Assembly (NCBI RefSeq): GCF_014534745.1
Contig: NZ_JACVVP010000002.1
Location: 208,283 to 272,282, forward strand
Reading direction: 5' to 3'
Source: Flammeovirga sp. EKP202
GTDB lineage: Bacteria > Bacteroidota > Bacteroidia > Cytophagales > Flammeovirgaceae
Length of the DNA stretch: 64,000 nucleotides
The notes below the pieces were generated by a model, which worked only from the letters and a program-made list of their open reading frames with translations, was not told the origin of the DNA and did no database searches. Each line of letters begins with the position of its first letter. Position 1 is the first letter of the stretch. Positions 1 to 7,581 of this stretch are shown one piece after another. The position numbers were made by a program, and so were the translations under genes.

Positions 1-489
1 TACCGTTGGTGCTCCTTTAAGGAAATCAATCCCCATGTCATTATTTTGGCCAACAATTCCATTATTAAAAGCCATAGAGGTACATCCTTTTAAAGCTTTT
101 TTAATCTTGGTCTTACCATATTCAGACACTTCAACATCCACATAACTTGCTTCAGCAAACAATTGAACAACATCTACTCCTCTTATTTCTGCTTGTTTTT
201 CCATCATTGCCACATATTCAGGAGCTATTTTACGGTTATTTTCTACCACATGAGCATATTGTTTTAAAACCTCAGAAGGAACAGTATCTCTATCAATCTT
301 AGAAAGATATTCTGCTAACTGATAATCGGACTTATCTGTAAAATCAAGAACTTCTACTTTTGTCTGTACTGGCTGACGTTGTGCATTAAAGTAATCTAAA
401 TTATCTCCGGCTACTTGAGCATTTGAATATTTAATTCCAGTTAATAACATTAAGAATAAGAACGCTAAGAATAAATTATATTTTTTCAT
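1..489 (-). CDS. Secreted Ntn-hydrolase-like protein (C45/choloylglycine-hydrolase type), 3' part outside window
   Basis: The reading frame is open from an ATG at 489 to the window edge (163 codons), so only the C-terminus is missing. The first 25 residues form a signal peptide (Lys-Lys then a Leu/Phe-rich core, ending SNAQ). Around residue 137 the stretch GCTSMAFNNG is followed by GQNNDM. That layout (Cys, short strand, then G-x-N-x-D) is what is seen at the nucleophile Cys of Ntn hydrolases such as acyl-CoA:6-APA acyltransferase (C45) and bile-salt or penicillin V hydrolases, though here the Cys is preceded by a long propeptide-like region. The family call is an inference from that short motif. 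The substrate cannot be told. It precedes nothing obviously related. Confidence 0.55.
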   Translation of the reverse strand, partial: MKKYNLFLAFLFLMLLTGIKYSNAQVAGDNLDYFNAQRQPVQTKVEVLDFTDKSDYQLAEYLSKIDRDTVPSEVLKQYAHVVENNRKIAPEYVAMMEKQAEIRGVDVVQLFAEASYVDVEVSEYGKTKIKKALKGCTSMAFNNGIVGQNNDMGIDFLKGAPTV

Positions 490-641
490 CACTTGTATAT
501 TTTCTATGGTTGAATTTGAATGAAATAAAGATTACAATGGTTTGATTAAGGCAACCCAAAGTGAAAAACCTATTTAATCATCATCAGTATAAATTATTTT
601 GCGAACTGATACTGATTAAAAACCTTGGTTAATTGAATAGA

Positions 642-950
642 TTAATCACAATCTCTTTCCCAATGCTGATCATCATGATCCCACTCCCAGTGACAACCAA
701 TTGGAAGCCTTTCTGAAGGAGGATTATTTCTATCATATCTTCCTCCTGAATATCTACCATCACATTCTCTTTCCCACTCGCGATCATCATGATCCCATTT
801 CCAATAGCAACCATTAGGCAATGAAGATGATGGTTTAGGAGGTCTTTCATAGTAGTCATCATGATCATCTCCACATGAAACGAATAATGAACTCATTGAT
901 AAAGCTAACATGAATAATAAATTGCGAGATAACTGTTTTGTGTTTTTCAT
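642..950 (-). CDS. Small lipoprotein with duplicated Trp/Asp/Cys motif
   Basis: A 102-residue protein with a lipoprotein signal (LFVSC lipobox, Cys at about residue 26), so it is probably anchored in the outer membrane or periplasm. The mature part contains two copies of one motif, about 20 residues each: LPNGCYWKWDHDD followed by EWERECD, and LPIGCHWEWDHDD followed by HWERDCD. Each copy has two Cys, conserved Trp and a DHDD acidic patch, so a disulfide-linked or metal-binding mini-domain is plausible. I do not recognise the family. Codon use and A/T richness match the neighbours, and the upstream dyad at 1006-1045 may regulate it. Confidence 0.75.
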   Translation of the reverse strand: MKNTKQLSRNLLFMLALSMSSLFVSCGDDHDDYYERPPKPSSSLPNGCYWKWDHDDREWERECDGRYSGGRYDRNNPPSERLPIGCHWEWDHDDQHWERDCD

Positions 951-1005
951 TTTTGTATAATTTTAAATTGATAACGATACAAAGATGAAGGGTTTCGAAC
1001 TCCCA

Positions 1006-1045
1006 TATAAGTAACTTACTGTAACGAGGGGTTACGTAACTTATA
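1006..1045. promoter_or_regulatory. GTAAC/GTTAC repeat cluster with dyad symmetry
   Basis: GTAAC begins at 1011, 1021 and 1036 and its complement GTTAC at 1031, so three of the four lie exactly 10 bp apart. The outer arms tataaGTAAC and GTAACttata are near-perfect inverted repeats (9 of 10). A CATCTTTG element on the minus strand lies at 970-977, just downstream, resembling the Bacteroidota -7 box. Together this looks like an operator for the small lipoprotein gene ending at 642. The regulator is unknown. Confidence 0.4.
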
Positions 1046-1113
1046 AGTACTAAGACAAAATTATATAAGACTAATTCCTATTATTTTTTCTCATTAGGTA
1101 AACTAGAAAGTAC

Positions 1114-1142
1114 AAAAAAAGAGGGCAAAAACCCTCTTTTCA
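1114..1142 (-). terminator. Terminator of mnmE
   Basis: Inverted repeat AAAGAGGG / CCCTCTTT with a 6-nt loop lies 30 bases past the mnmE stop. On the minus strand it is followed by a run of seven T. Confidence 0.8.
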
Positions 1143-1169
1143 ATATCCTTAAAGCTATAAATTCTGTAC

Positions 1170-2549
1170 CTACTTGCCGATACAGAACTTACTAAAAATA
1201 TTCTCCAACAAATCATCCGTAGTTACCTCACCAGTGATCTCACCCAAATGATGCAATGACGTACGAATATCTAATGCCAAGAAATCTCCAGTCATACCCA
1301 TTTCGACTCCGTTGATTACATCGTCTAATGCTTTCATGGTTTCGCGGAGTGATTGATAGTGACGGGCGTTGGTGACCATTGTATTTCCTGATTGTACTTT
1401 ATCAAGATTAACGAGATGTAGTGCACGCTCTTTTAACTCTTCAACTCCTGTGCCTTTATCGGCTGAAATTTCTAAAAGATGCTCTGAGAATTCTTTGAAT
1501 TCTGCTGATAAACCGTTTTCTAATTGATCTAGTTTGTTAGCGACAAGAATATAGGGTACACCTAATTGTTCTAGGGCTTCAACTTCTGCTTTTACGTCTT
1601 CGAAAGTGGAAGTGGCTGCATCAAACATATACATGATCAATGAAGCCTTTTTCATTTTTTCGTAAGAACGTTGTACACCGATAGCCTCTACTCTATCTTG
1701 TGTTTCGCGAAGCCCTGCCGTATCTACAAAACGGAAGGTTACGCCACCGATATTGATTTCATCTTCGATAAAGTCACGAGTGGTACCTGCTACGTCTGAT
1801 ACGATTGCTTTTTCTTCATTCAGAAGGGCGTTCAATAGTGTTGATTTTCCGGCATTGGGTTTACCTGCAATAACGGTGGGAACACCATTTTTCAGCACGT
1901 TACCCATAGAGAAGGAATCGATCAAGGCTTTGATTACGCGTTTTAATTCGTTGATCAAATCGACTAACTCATCTCTTGAAGCAAATTCCACATCTTCTTC
2001 TGAGAAATCTAATTCCAATTCGATCATGGATGCGAAGTGGATCAGCTTTTCGCGAAGTGCTTTGATATCTTTTGAAAAACCTCCACGCATTTGTTGCATA
2101 GCGGCGTCTCTTGAAGCATGTGAATCGGCGGCGATCAAATCAGCTACGGCTTCTGCTTGTGCTAAGTCGAGTTTTCCATTGGCAAATGCACGTTGGGTAA
2201 ACTCTCCTGCTTTGGCGTAGCGGGCTCCTGTTTTCATAAAAAGCTGGAGCAATTGATCGACGATAAACTGAGAACCGTGACATGAAACTTCCACGGTATT
2301 CTCTCCTGTATATGACTTAGGCCCATAGAAAATAGTCGCCAATACTTCATCTACAATAGTTCCATCCTCTTCACGGATAGTACCAAAATGTGCCGTATGA
2401 CCTTCTTGTTTTTCTAGGTTTTTCCCTTTGAAAACTTTGTTTACAATTTTAATGGCATCAGGTCCTGACAAACGAATGACATGGATGGCTGACTGCCCTG
2501 GTACTGTTGCTAAGGCAACAATTGTATCTAATTCTAACGTATTATGCAT
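1170..2549 (-). CDS. mnmE: tRNA uridine-5-carboxymethylaminomethyl modification GTPase MnmE
   Basis: MnmE (TrmE) with MnmG modifies the wobble uridine of several tRNAs using a folate one-carbon unit; it is cytoplasmic. The 459 residues match the usual family length. The N-terminal folate-binding domain begins with the typical TIVALATVPGQSAI stretch. The inserted G domain shows P-loop GKPNAGKS at about residue 229, DTAGLRE near 276 and NKLD near 337. The chain ends in CIGK, the invariant C-terminal Cys motif needed for modification. The ATG at 2549 fits the family start and lies about 25 bases after a TATCTTTG element. Transcribed alone with its own terminator. Confidence 0.97.
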   Translation of the reverse strand: MHNTLELDTIVALATVPGQSAIHVIRLSGPDAIKIVNKVFKGKNLEKQEGHTAHFGTIREEDGTIVDEVLATIFYGPKSYTGENTVEVSCHGSQFIVDQLLQLFMKTGARYAKAGEFTQRAFANGKLDLAQAEAVADLIAADSHASRDAAMQQMRGGFSKDIKALREKLIHFASMIELELDFSEEDVEFASRDELVDLINELKRVIKALIDSFSMGNVLKNGVPTVIAGKPNAGKSTLLNALLNEEKAIVSDVAGTTRDFIEDEINIGGVTFRFVDTAGLRETQDRVEAIGVQRSYEKMKKASLIMYMFDAATSTFEDVKAEVEALEQLGVPYILVANKLDQLENGLSAEFKEFSEHLLEISADKGTGVEELKERALHLVNLDKVQSGNTMVTNARHYQSLRETMKALDDVINGVEMGMTGDFLALDIRTSLHHLGEITGEVTTDDLLENIFSKFCIGK

Positions 2550-2571
2550 TAGGTTGATATTAAATTCAGTG

Positions 2572-2579
2572 CAAAGATA
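2572..2579 (-). promoter_or_regulatory. -7 element of mnmE promoter
   Basis: TATCTTTG on the minus strand fits the Bacteroidota TAnnTTTG box and lies 23-30 bases before the mnmE start. No convincing -33 element was seen at the usual distance. Confidence 0.4.
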
Positions 2580-2633
2580 CAGTTAATTTTTTTAAGGTCA
2601 TTTTTATTCAAAGTCATTCGTATTCTACCAATA

Positions 2634-2674
2634 AAAAAGTGGTAAAACTATATCAAATAGCTTTACCACTTTTA
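2634..2674 (-). terminator. Terminator of the DJ-1 family gene
   Basis: AAAAGTGGTAAA pairs with TTTACCACTTTT. On the minus strand the hairpin ends in a T-rich tract, about 50 bases past the stop at 2724. Confidence 0.75.
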
Positions 2675-2723
2675 AATATTTGTTGAATTTATTCTTTTGA
2701 CCTAGAATCTAATACACTTGAAA

Positions 2724-3518
2724 TTAGTTCAATTGCTTCAATAATTTTTCAGCTACTAACTCTGATGAAGCAGGATTTTGACCTGTGATGATCAATCCGT
2801 CTTCTACTGCATACGCTGACCAGTCTGCACCTTTTGAGTAAGTACCTCCATTTTCTTGTAACATATCTTCTACTAAGAAAGGAACGATGTCAGTCAATTG
2901 GATAGCCGCCTCCTCAGTGTTAGAGAAACCTGTTACTTTTTTACCTTTCACCAATGGAGCACCATCTTTTGCTTTTACATTTTTGAAAATAGCCGGCGCG
3001 TGACACACTGCAGAAACAGGCTTACCTGAATTGTAAAAGTCTTGAATCAATGCAATTGAATTCTCATCTGTTGCCAAATCCCACAATGGACCGTGACCAC
3101 CTGGATAGAATACTGCATCATAATCAGCCGCATTGACTGTAGATAATTTTAAAGTATTCGCCATTTGAGCTTTCGCTTCCTCATCTGCTTTAAAACGAAC
3201 TGTTGATGGAGTTTGAGCATCTTTGGCATCACTTTTTGGATCAAATGGAGGTTGTCCGCCTTTCGGTGAAGCTAATGTAATTTCAACGCCTTTATCTTTT
3301 AGGAAGTAATAAGGAGTCGCAAACTCTTCAATCCAGAAACCTGTTTTTTCTCCTGAACCACCTAATTGATCATGACTGGTTAAAACGAATAAAACCTTTT
3401 TTACAGCTTTCGTTTCACTCTTTGTTTCTTTTGATGATTGAGAAGAATTGTCTGCTCCACATGAAGCAAAAATTAAAGTCGATAATAAACCGATTAAGAA
3501 GTTTTTAATATTGATCAT
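2724..3518 (-). CDS. DJ-1/PfpI family lipoprotein (class I glutamine amidotransferase-like)
   Basis: I place the start at the ATG at 3518. That start gives a clean lipoprotein signal (hydrophobic core then IFASC), while an in-frame ATG at 3551 would put 11 polar residues before it. The mature domain (about 225 residues) has the DJ-1/PfpI fold signature: VLFVLTSHD at the N-terminal strand, YPGGHGPLWDL, and the nucleophile elbow AVCHAPA with Cys then His. This is the Hsp31/HchA-like branch, whose members act on glyoxals or protect against stress. Catalysis by this protein is inferred only. It follows the Crp/Fnr gene by about 95 bases on the same strand, so that regulator may control it. Confidence 0.85.
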   Translation of the reverse strand: MINIKNFLIGLLSTLIFASCGADNSSQSSKETKSETKAVKKVLFVLTSHDQLGGSGEKTGFWIEEFATPYYFLKDKGVEITLASPKGGQPPFDPKSDAKDAQTPSTVRFKADEEAKAQMANTLKLSTVNAADYDAVFYPGGHGPLWDLATDENSIALIQDFYNSGKPVSAVCHAPAIFKNVKAKDGAPLVKGKKVTGFSNTEEAAIQLTDIVPFLVEDMLQENGGTYSKGADWSAYAVEDGLIITGQNPASSELVAEKLLKQLN

Positions 3519-3613
3519 AACTGTTTTATTTTTTGATGATGCAAAGCTCAAAAAAATAATTCAGTGAAAAAATTGATCTATGATAAGAAAAGACGAAAGG
3601 TCAAATAAAGCAA

Positions 3614-4192
3614 CTAATGCTTCGCTATTTCCCTTCTGATTCTACTTAGGCTTTCTGTTGTAATACCTAAAAAGGATGCAATGTGATAGTTTTTAATATG
3701 GGTTTCAATTTCCTTATGAGTTTGAAGAAAATCAAGGTATTTCTCTTTGGCTGTTTTTGATAGATCATTAATGATTCGCTTTTGAAAAGCTCCAAAACTA
3801 TGCTCCATTTTTTCTCTGAAGAAACTTTCTACTTTCGGTATGTTTTCAAAAATCTCAATTTGAGCTTCCCTTGAAAATTCTAATACAGTTGTTTTCTGAA
3901 TGCTTTCAATCGTTAAAACAGCAGGGTTTCCATCAAAAAAGGCCGTATAATCACTGATCCACCAATCATGAATCGCAAATTGCAAAGTATGATCTCTTTC
4001 GTGAGTGTCTTCAAAAAAAGAACGTAAGCAACCTTCTAAAACATAATATTGTGAAAGCGTTGGCTGTCCTTTTTCTAATAAAATATCTCCTTTGCTTAGC
4101 TCTAATTTCTGACACCTTTCTTGGATGAAGGTATATTCTGATTCGGTTAATTCTAGGCCTTTAAAGATTTCTGTGATTGATTTCATACTCAA
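3614..4192 (-). CDS. Crp/Fnr family transcriptional regulator
   Basis: A 192-residue protein. The N-terminal half is a cNMP-binding-like jelly roll (GDILLEKGQPTLSQYYVLEGCLR). The C-terminal part is a short helix-turn-helix (IASFLGITTESLSRIRREI) near residues 170-187. The domain lacks FNR cysteines, and the phosphate-binding RxS of Crp is not evident, so the effector is unknown. This short form is common in Bacteroidota beside stress or redox genes. It is probably co-transcribed with the DJ-1 family gene downstream. The second Met (residue 3) is an equally possible start. Confidence 0.9.
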   Translation of the reverse strand: MSMKSITEIFKGLELTESEYTFIQERCQKLELSKGDILLEKGQPTLSQYYVLEGCLRSFFEDTHERDHTLQFAIHDWWISDYTAFFDGNPAVLTIESIQKTTVLEFSREAQIEIFENIPKVESFFREKMEHSFGAFQKRIINDLSKTAKEKYLDFLQTHKEIETHIKNYHIASFLGITTESLSRIRREIAKH

Positions 4193-4225
4193 AAATAACC
4201 AATCTTATAGAAATTTTCGGATAAT

Positions 4226-4258
4226 AAAAAACCACTCTATTACTAGAGTGGTTTTCAA
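4226..4258 (-). terminator. Terminator of the FecR gene
   Basis: CCACTCT-attact-AGAGTGG, flanked by A and T runs, lies 27 bases after the fecR-like stop. It separates that unit from the Crp/Fnr gene. Confidence 0.8.
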
Positions 4259-4284
4259 GATATTTCAATAGATGTAGAAAAGTG

Positions 4285-5484
4285 TTATTTCAATACCACT
4301 GTTCCATCTTCTAATTTTTCAGTATCACAACCAACAACTTCTGAAACTTGTTCAATCACTGTCTCCAATGTTTTATTTCTAAAAGTACCAGTGAATTTAC
4401 GTTTCTCTAATTGTTTGTTTTCGATAACAATAGAAGTATTGTATGCTTTTCCAATTTCTTTAATGGCATCTGAAAGGTTTGCACCTTTGAAAGAAAGTTC
4501 TGTTTGCATTAATGAAGCGGCATTGAGCTCTTGCTCATACACAGTTTTACTCACTGTACCATCTGCAATAGCACCTGTTTCATTTTTGACTAAAACAACA
4601 TACTCTCCTGATTCTTTACTTTCGAATCTAACCTTACCTGTCACTACCTCTACTTGATTTTGCGTCAAGTGGAAAGACGTACCCAATACGGTAGTTGTTG
4701 CTTCTGAAGTGATGATATTAAACGCATGTTCTTCATCTCTTTTTACTTCAAAGAAGGCGTCACCCTCTAGGGAAACTACTCTATCGTTGTCACCAAAAGA
4801 TTCTGGGTAACGAATAGAACTTTCTTTGTTCAGCCAAACTTTTGTACCATCAGGTAGCTTCACCAAAGCAGTAGTATTGCCTGTCTCTTTTTGCAACATC
4901 TGTACTTTATCACTGTCTAAATAGTAGAACATTGACAAGCCTAATGTCAACAAAATAGCTACAGCTGCAGCCATACTGTTAGGGAATGACCATGTTGAAG
5001 TATTGTTTTTCTTTGCTGAAAGGTTTTTCTCCACTTTAAAAGCTGGAGCCTCCTTTTTCTCTTCAGCAGAAACATTCATTCTTAATAACATTTTTGCCAT
5101 TGCAGCATCCATGTCTTCAGAAGATACGTCTTTACGTTGTTTCTTACCAAGCGAACCAGCAGCAGACCAAATGTCCAATACTTCCTCACTCACCTCATTA
5201 GATTGGTTTTCTAATGTAGTAGCAATTTTTGTTTCTTCAGATTCAACTTCCAAAATCTTATCCCAGATTTCGTTTACTTTAGCATCTAATCGAGAAGAAT
5301 TTAGTATACGCTTCTTTTCTTGACCTATAGTAGTGGATTGAATCCAGATCTCTGTTACTTCTGAAAGAACACTCTTAAAAGTCTCATCGGTTTCAGCCAG
5401 CTGTTTTGCTTTAACAACAGCCATTTGATCACCACCTAAACTTTCTGCAATCAGTGTCCAATCAATGTTAATTTCCTTATCCAT
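4285..5484 (-). CDS. FecR-type anti-sigma factor with doubled N-terminal segment
   Basis: FecR proteins hold an ECF sigma factor at the membrane and relay a periplasmic signal. Here about 165 cytoplasmic residues precede one membrane helix (about 171-191). Then come a FecR domain (VKLPDGTKVWLNKESSIRYP ... LEGDAFFEVKRDEEHAF) and a C-terminal DUF4974 secretin/TonB-like domain (FTGTFRNKTLETVIEQV). The cytoplasmic part contains two similar units, EIWIQS...LDAKVNEIWDKI (about 45-78) and DIWSAAGSL...MDAAMAKMLLRM (about 104-136). That suggests the anti-sigma segment has been duplicated. It lies 175 bases downstream of the ECF sigma gene. No SusC/TonB receptor follows, which is unusual for this pair. 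Confidence 0.9.
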   Translation of the reverse strand: MDKEINIDWTLIAESLGGDQMAVVKAKQLAETDETFKSVLSEVTEIWIQSTTIGQEKKRILNSSRLDAKVNEIWDKILEVESEETKIATTLENQSNEVSEEVLDIWSAAGSLGKKQRKDVSSEDMDAAMAKMLLRMNVSAEEKKEAPAFKVEKNLSAKKNNTSTWSFPNSMAAAVAILLTLGLSMFYYLDSDKVQMLQKETGNTTALVKLPDGTKVWLNKESSIRYPESFGDNDRVVSLEGDAFFEVKRDEEHAFNIITSEATTTVLGTSFHLTQNQVEVVTGKVRFESKESGEYVVLVKNETGAIADGTVSKTVYEQELNAASLMQTELSFKGANLSDAIKEIGKAYNTSIVIENKQLEKRKFTGTFRNKTLETVIEQVSEVVGCDTEKLEDGTVVLK

Positions 5485-5595
5485 GTTGTATCGGATAAAT
5501 ATGATAAATTCTTTATTACTCTATAATAATCGTAAGGACAAGTCATGATGAATATTCATTTTAAGTCCTTTATTTTTTATGACTCTTCATAGCGG

Positions 5596-5609
5596 AATCA
5601 CACAATATA
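5596..5609 (-). promoter_or_regulatory. 14-bp motif shared by fecR-like and sigma upstream regions (copy 1)
   Basis: AATCACACAATATA (TATATTGTGTGATT on the coding strand) occurs here, 112 bases before the anti-sigma start, and identically at 6495-6508 before the sigma gene. A promoter read by the ECF sigma factor itself is a reasonable guess. Confidence 0.35.
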
Positions 5610-5659
5610 ATCGTCCTTAAAGCCAAGACAATTGAAATGCATGGCAAGACAAAAAAAAT

Positions 5660-6289
5660 CTAAAATAAATTGAATTGTAATAAATAGTCAATGATCAAGC
5701 CAATCACTATTCCACCTTCCAATGCCATTAGACTAGGGTCTACATGCCCTTTTAATTTTTCTCTTAATTGTTTTAATGCTAAGCCAATTTGATAATGCAC
5801 TGTTCTTACAGGAATATCCAATGCGTCTGCAATTTCTTTGTAAGTCAAATCCTCAAAACGACTCATCTTAAAAATTTCTTTCATTTTTTCCGGCAACTCT
5901 TCAATCGCTTCCGACAGACGCTTTTCTAATTCTGAAAAGTGATAAGTGTCCTCCGTGTCATTACTTGAAATAACCATTCTTTCAGCAACCCCTTTCTGAT
6001 AATCACGTTCAAAATTTCTTCTCTTGATAAAATTCAACGTATGATTTCTTGCTGATCGGTATAAATACGCTTTTAATGAAAGATTTATATTTAAAGATTC
6101 TCTTTTACTCCAAAAATTGACAAATATATCCTGTACCAACTCCTCGGCAGTTTCCCAGTCTTTTACCATTCCATTGATAAAGTTGAGGATTGCCTGATAG
6201 TATTCCTTTGTTATATATTCCCAAGCGAAACGATCACCCCCCTTCACAAGGTCAATCAATGCCTCTTCTTCTAAGTTTTCGAAATTCAT
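5660..6289 (-). CDS. ECF RNA polymerase sigma factor (Bacteroidota FecI-like)
   Basis: A 209-residue sigma-70 family ECF factor. Region 2 (YYQAILNFINGMVKDWETAEELVQD, residues about 29-53) includes the polymerase-contact segment. Region 4 (LEKRLSEAIEELPEKMKEIF ... LTYKEIADALDIPVRTVHYQIGLAL) carries the DNA-binding HTH around residues 152-180. After region 4 there is a hydrophobic tail (GIVIGLIIDYLLQFNLF) of about 17 residues. That tail could touch the membrane or the anti-sigma factor; this is inference. The partner is the FecR-like gene downstream on the same strand. Targets other than itself cannot be seen here. Confidence 0.92.
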   Translation of the reverse strand: MNFENLEEEALIDLVKGGDRFAWEYITKEYYQAILNFINGMVKDWETAEELVQDIFVNFWSKRESLNINLSLKAYLYRSARNHTLNFIKRRNFERDYQKGVAERMVISSNDTEDTYHFSELEKRLSEAIEELPEKMKEIFKMSRFEDLTYKEIADALDIPVRTVHYQIGLALKQLREKLKGHVDPSLMALEGGIVIGLIIDYLLQFNLF

Positions 6290-6626
6290 TAGATTAAATA
6301 TCGATTTTTATTGATTTTAGTACTAAAAAATGTTGTCTATCCCTCGTAAACTTCTTCTAAATATTCATTAGAATACTTGTTAATCACTCTTATTTGGTTT
6401 CACGCTTCCAGTTCAACTCTAACTTGAATGAAAAACAAAATCAACGATTTCTGATCACCTCTATCTTAGCACTTCTTATTTATTCTGAAGCTATAATCAC
6501 ACAATATATTTAAAAAATAGTGTATTATAAACCTACATAGTGAAAAAATGAATTATTCGTTACCTCGATGTTTATATAAAACCTTGATACTTTCATAAAT
6601 TGCTGTCTCAATTAAAACTATAAACA
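6290..6626. other. Divergent intergenic region between ECF sigma and nth
   Basis: This 337-base AT-rich region must hold the promoters of the leftward sigma gene and rightward nth. No clear TAnnTTTG pair stands out for nth. The one notable element is the repeated 14-mer at 6495-6508. No open reading frame of interest was seen. Confidence 0.5.
6495..6508 (-). promoter_or_regulatory. 14-bp motif shared by fecR-like and sigma upstream regions (copy 2)
   Basis: AATCACACAATATA, identical to the copy at 5596-5609, lies 206 bases before the sigma factor start. Two exact copies upstream of two functionally linked genes suggest a shared control site, perhaps sigma autoregulation. Confidence 0.35.
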
Positions 6627-7313
6627 ATGACTAAGCAGGAAAAAGTTCAAGATATCGTTCAAACTTTACAAGGTTTATACCCTAATCCACCCATTCCATT
6701 AGACCACAAAGATCCATTTACACTACTTGTCGCAGTGGCCTTATCAGCACAATGTACTGACGAAAGAGTAAACAAGATTACCCCTCTATTGTTTGCCAAA
6801 GCAGACAATCCTTATGATATGATGCAATTGAGCGTGGAAGAAATCAGAGAGATTATCAAACCTTGTGGACTTTCGCCGATGAAATCAAAAGGCATTTACG
6901 GGATGTCGAAGATTATAGTAGAGAAATTTGGAGGCAAAGTGCCTGATAACTTTAAGGACTTAGAGTCATTACCTTCTGTAGGACACAAAACTGCTTCGGT
7001 CGTGATGTCACAAGCTTTCGGTGTTCCGGCATTCCCTGTAGATACGCATATTCACAGATTGATGTACCGTTGGGGGCTGTCTACTGGAAAAAGCGTGGAG
7101 CAAACGGAAAAAGATGCTAAACGACTATTCGATGAGAAAGACTGGAATGACCTTCATCTTCAGATTATCTATTTTGGTAGAGAATATTGTCCTGCACAGC
7201 GTCATGATCCAAATGAATGCCCGATCTGCTCTAAACATGGTCGAAAAACACTTTTCACTGAAAAAAAATCATCGAACCCGAAGAAAAAGAAAAAAACTCT
7301 AAGTAAAAAGTAA
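6627..7313 (+). CDS. nth: Endonuclease III (base-excision repair DNA glycosylase/AP lyase)
   Basis: Nth removes oxidised pyrimidines and cleaves at abasic sites. The 228 residues include the helix-hairpin-helix LPSVGHKTASVV with the catalytic Lys (GHKTA) and the catalytic Asp in VDTHIHR. The C-terminal cluster region reads EYCPAQRHDPNECPICSKHGRK. It has only three Cys, with nine residues between the first two, so the classical C-x6-C-x2-C-x5-C set that binds the 4Fe-4S cluster is incomplete. A lysine-rich tail of about 20 residues follows. The glycosylase core is otherwise normal. The gene stands alone. Confidence 0.95.
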   Translation: MTKQEKVQDIVQTLQGLYPNPPIPLDHKDPFTLLVAVALSAQCTDERVNKITPLLFAKADNPYDMMQLSVEEIREIIKPCGLSPMKSKGIYGMSKIIVEKFGGKVPDNFKDLESLPSVGHKTASVVMSQAFGVPAFPVDTHIHRLMYRWGLSTGKSVEQTEKDAKRLFDEKDWNDLHLQIIYFGREYCPAQRHDPNECPICSKHGRKTLFTEKKSSNPKKKKKTLSKK

Positions 7314-7581
7314 ATAAAAAGTGGTACGGTTACGGATTACTTCATGTGCGGTTAACATAGAATTCAATCTGTACGTGGTTATCATAGGAAGTTAACACCC
7401 CTTTTAGCGTATTAACATTAATTACTACGTCAAACAACGCCTCTTTTTAGATAAACGGCGTTTAACTATAGACGAATGTTTTGTACCGAAAAACTTATGT
7501 GGAGCGGTGATCACTTTCTAAATTTGAGCATAAATCAATTTCAATTATTGATTTTATAATACCACTACAAAGTAAAATTGA

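Noticed and set aside
1753..2220. 155-residue frame on the plus strand inside mnmE
   Set aside because: Antisense shadow of a fully conserved mnmE; low-complexity translation, no start context.
7433..7468. Hairpin AACGCC / GGCGTT between nth and the nagB fusion
   Set aside because: Only six paired bases and no T tract, so not called as a terminator; a regulatory role cannot be supported.
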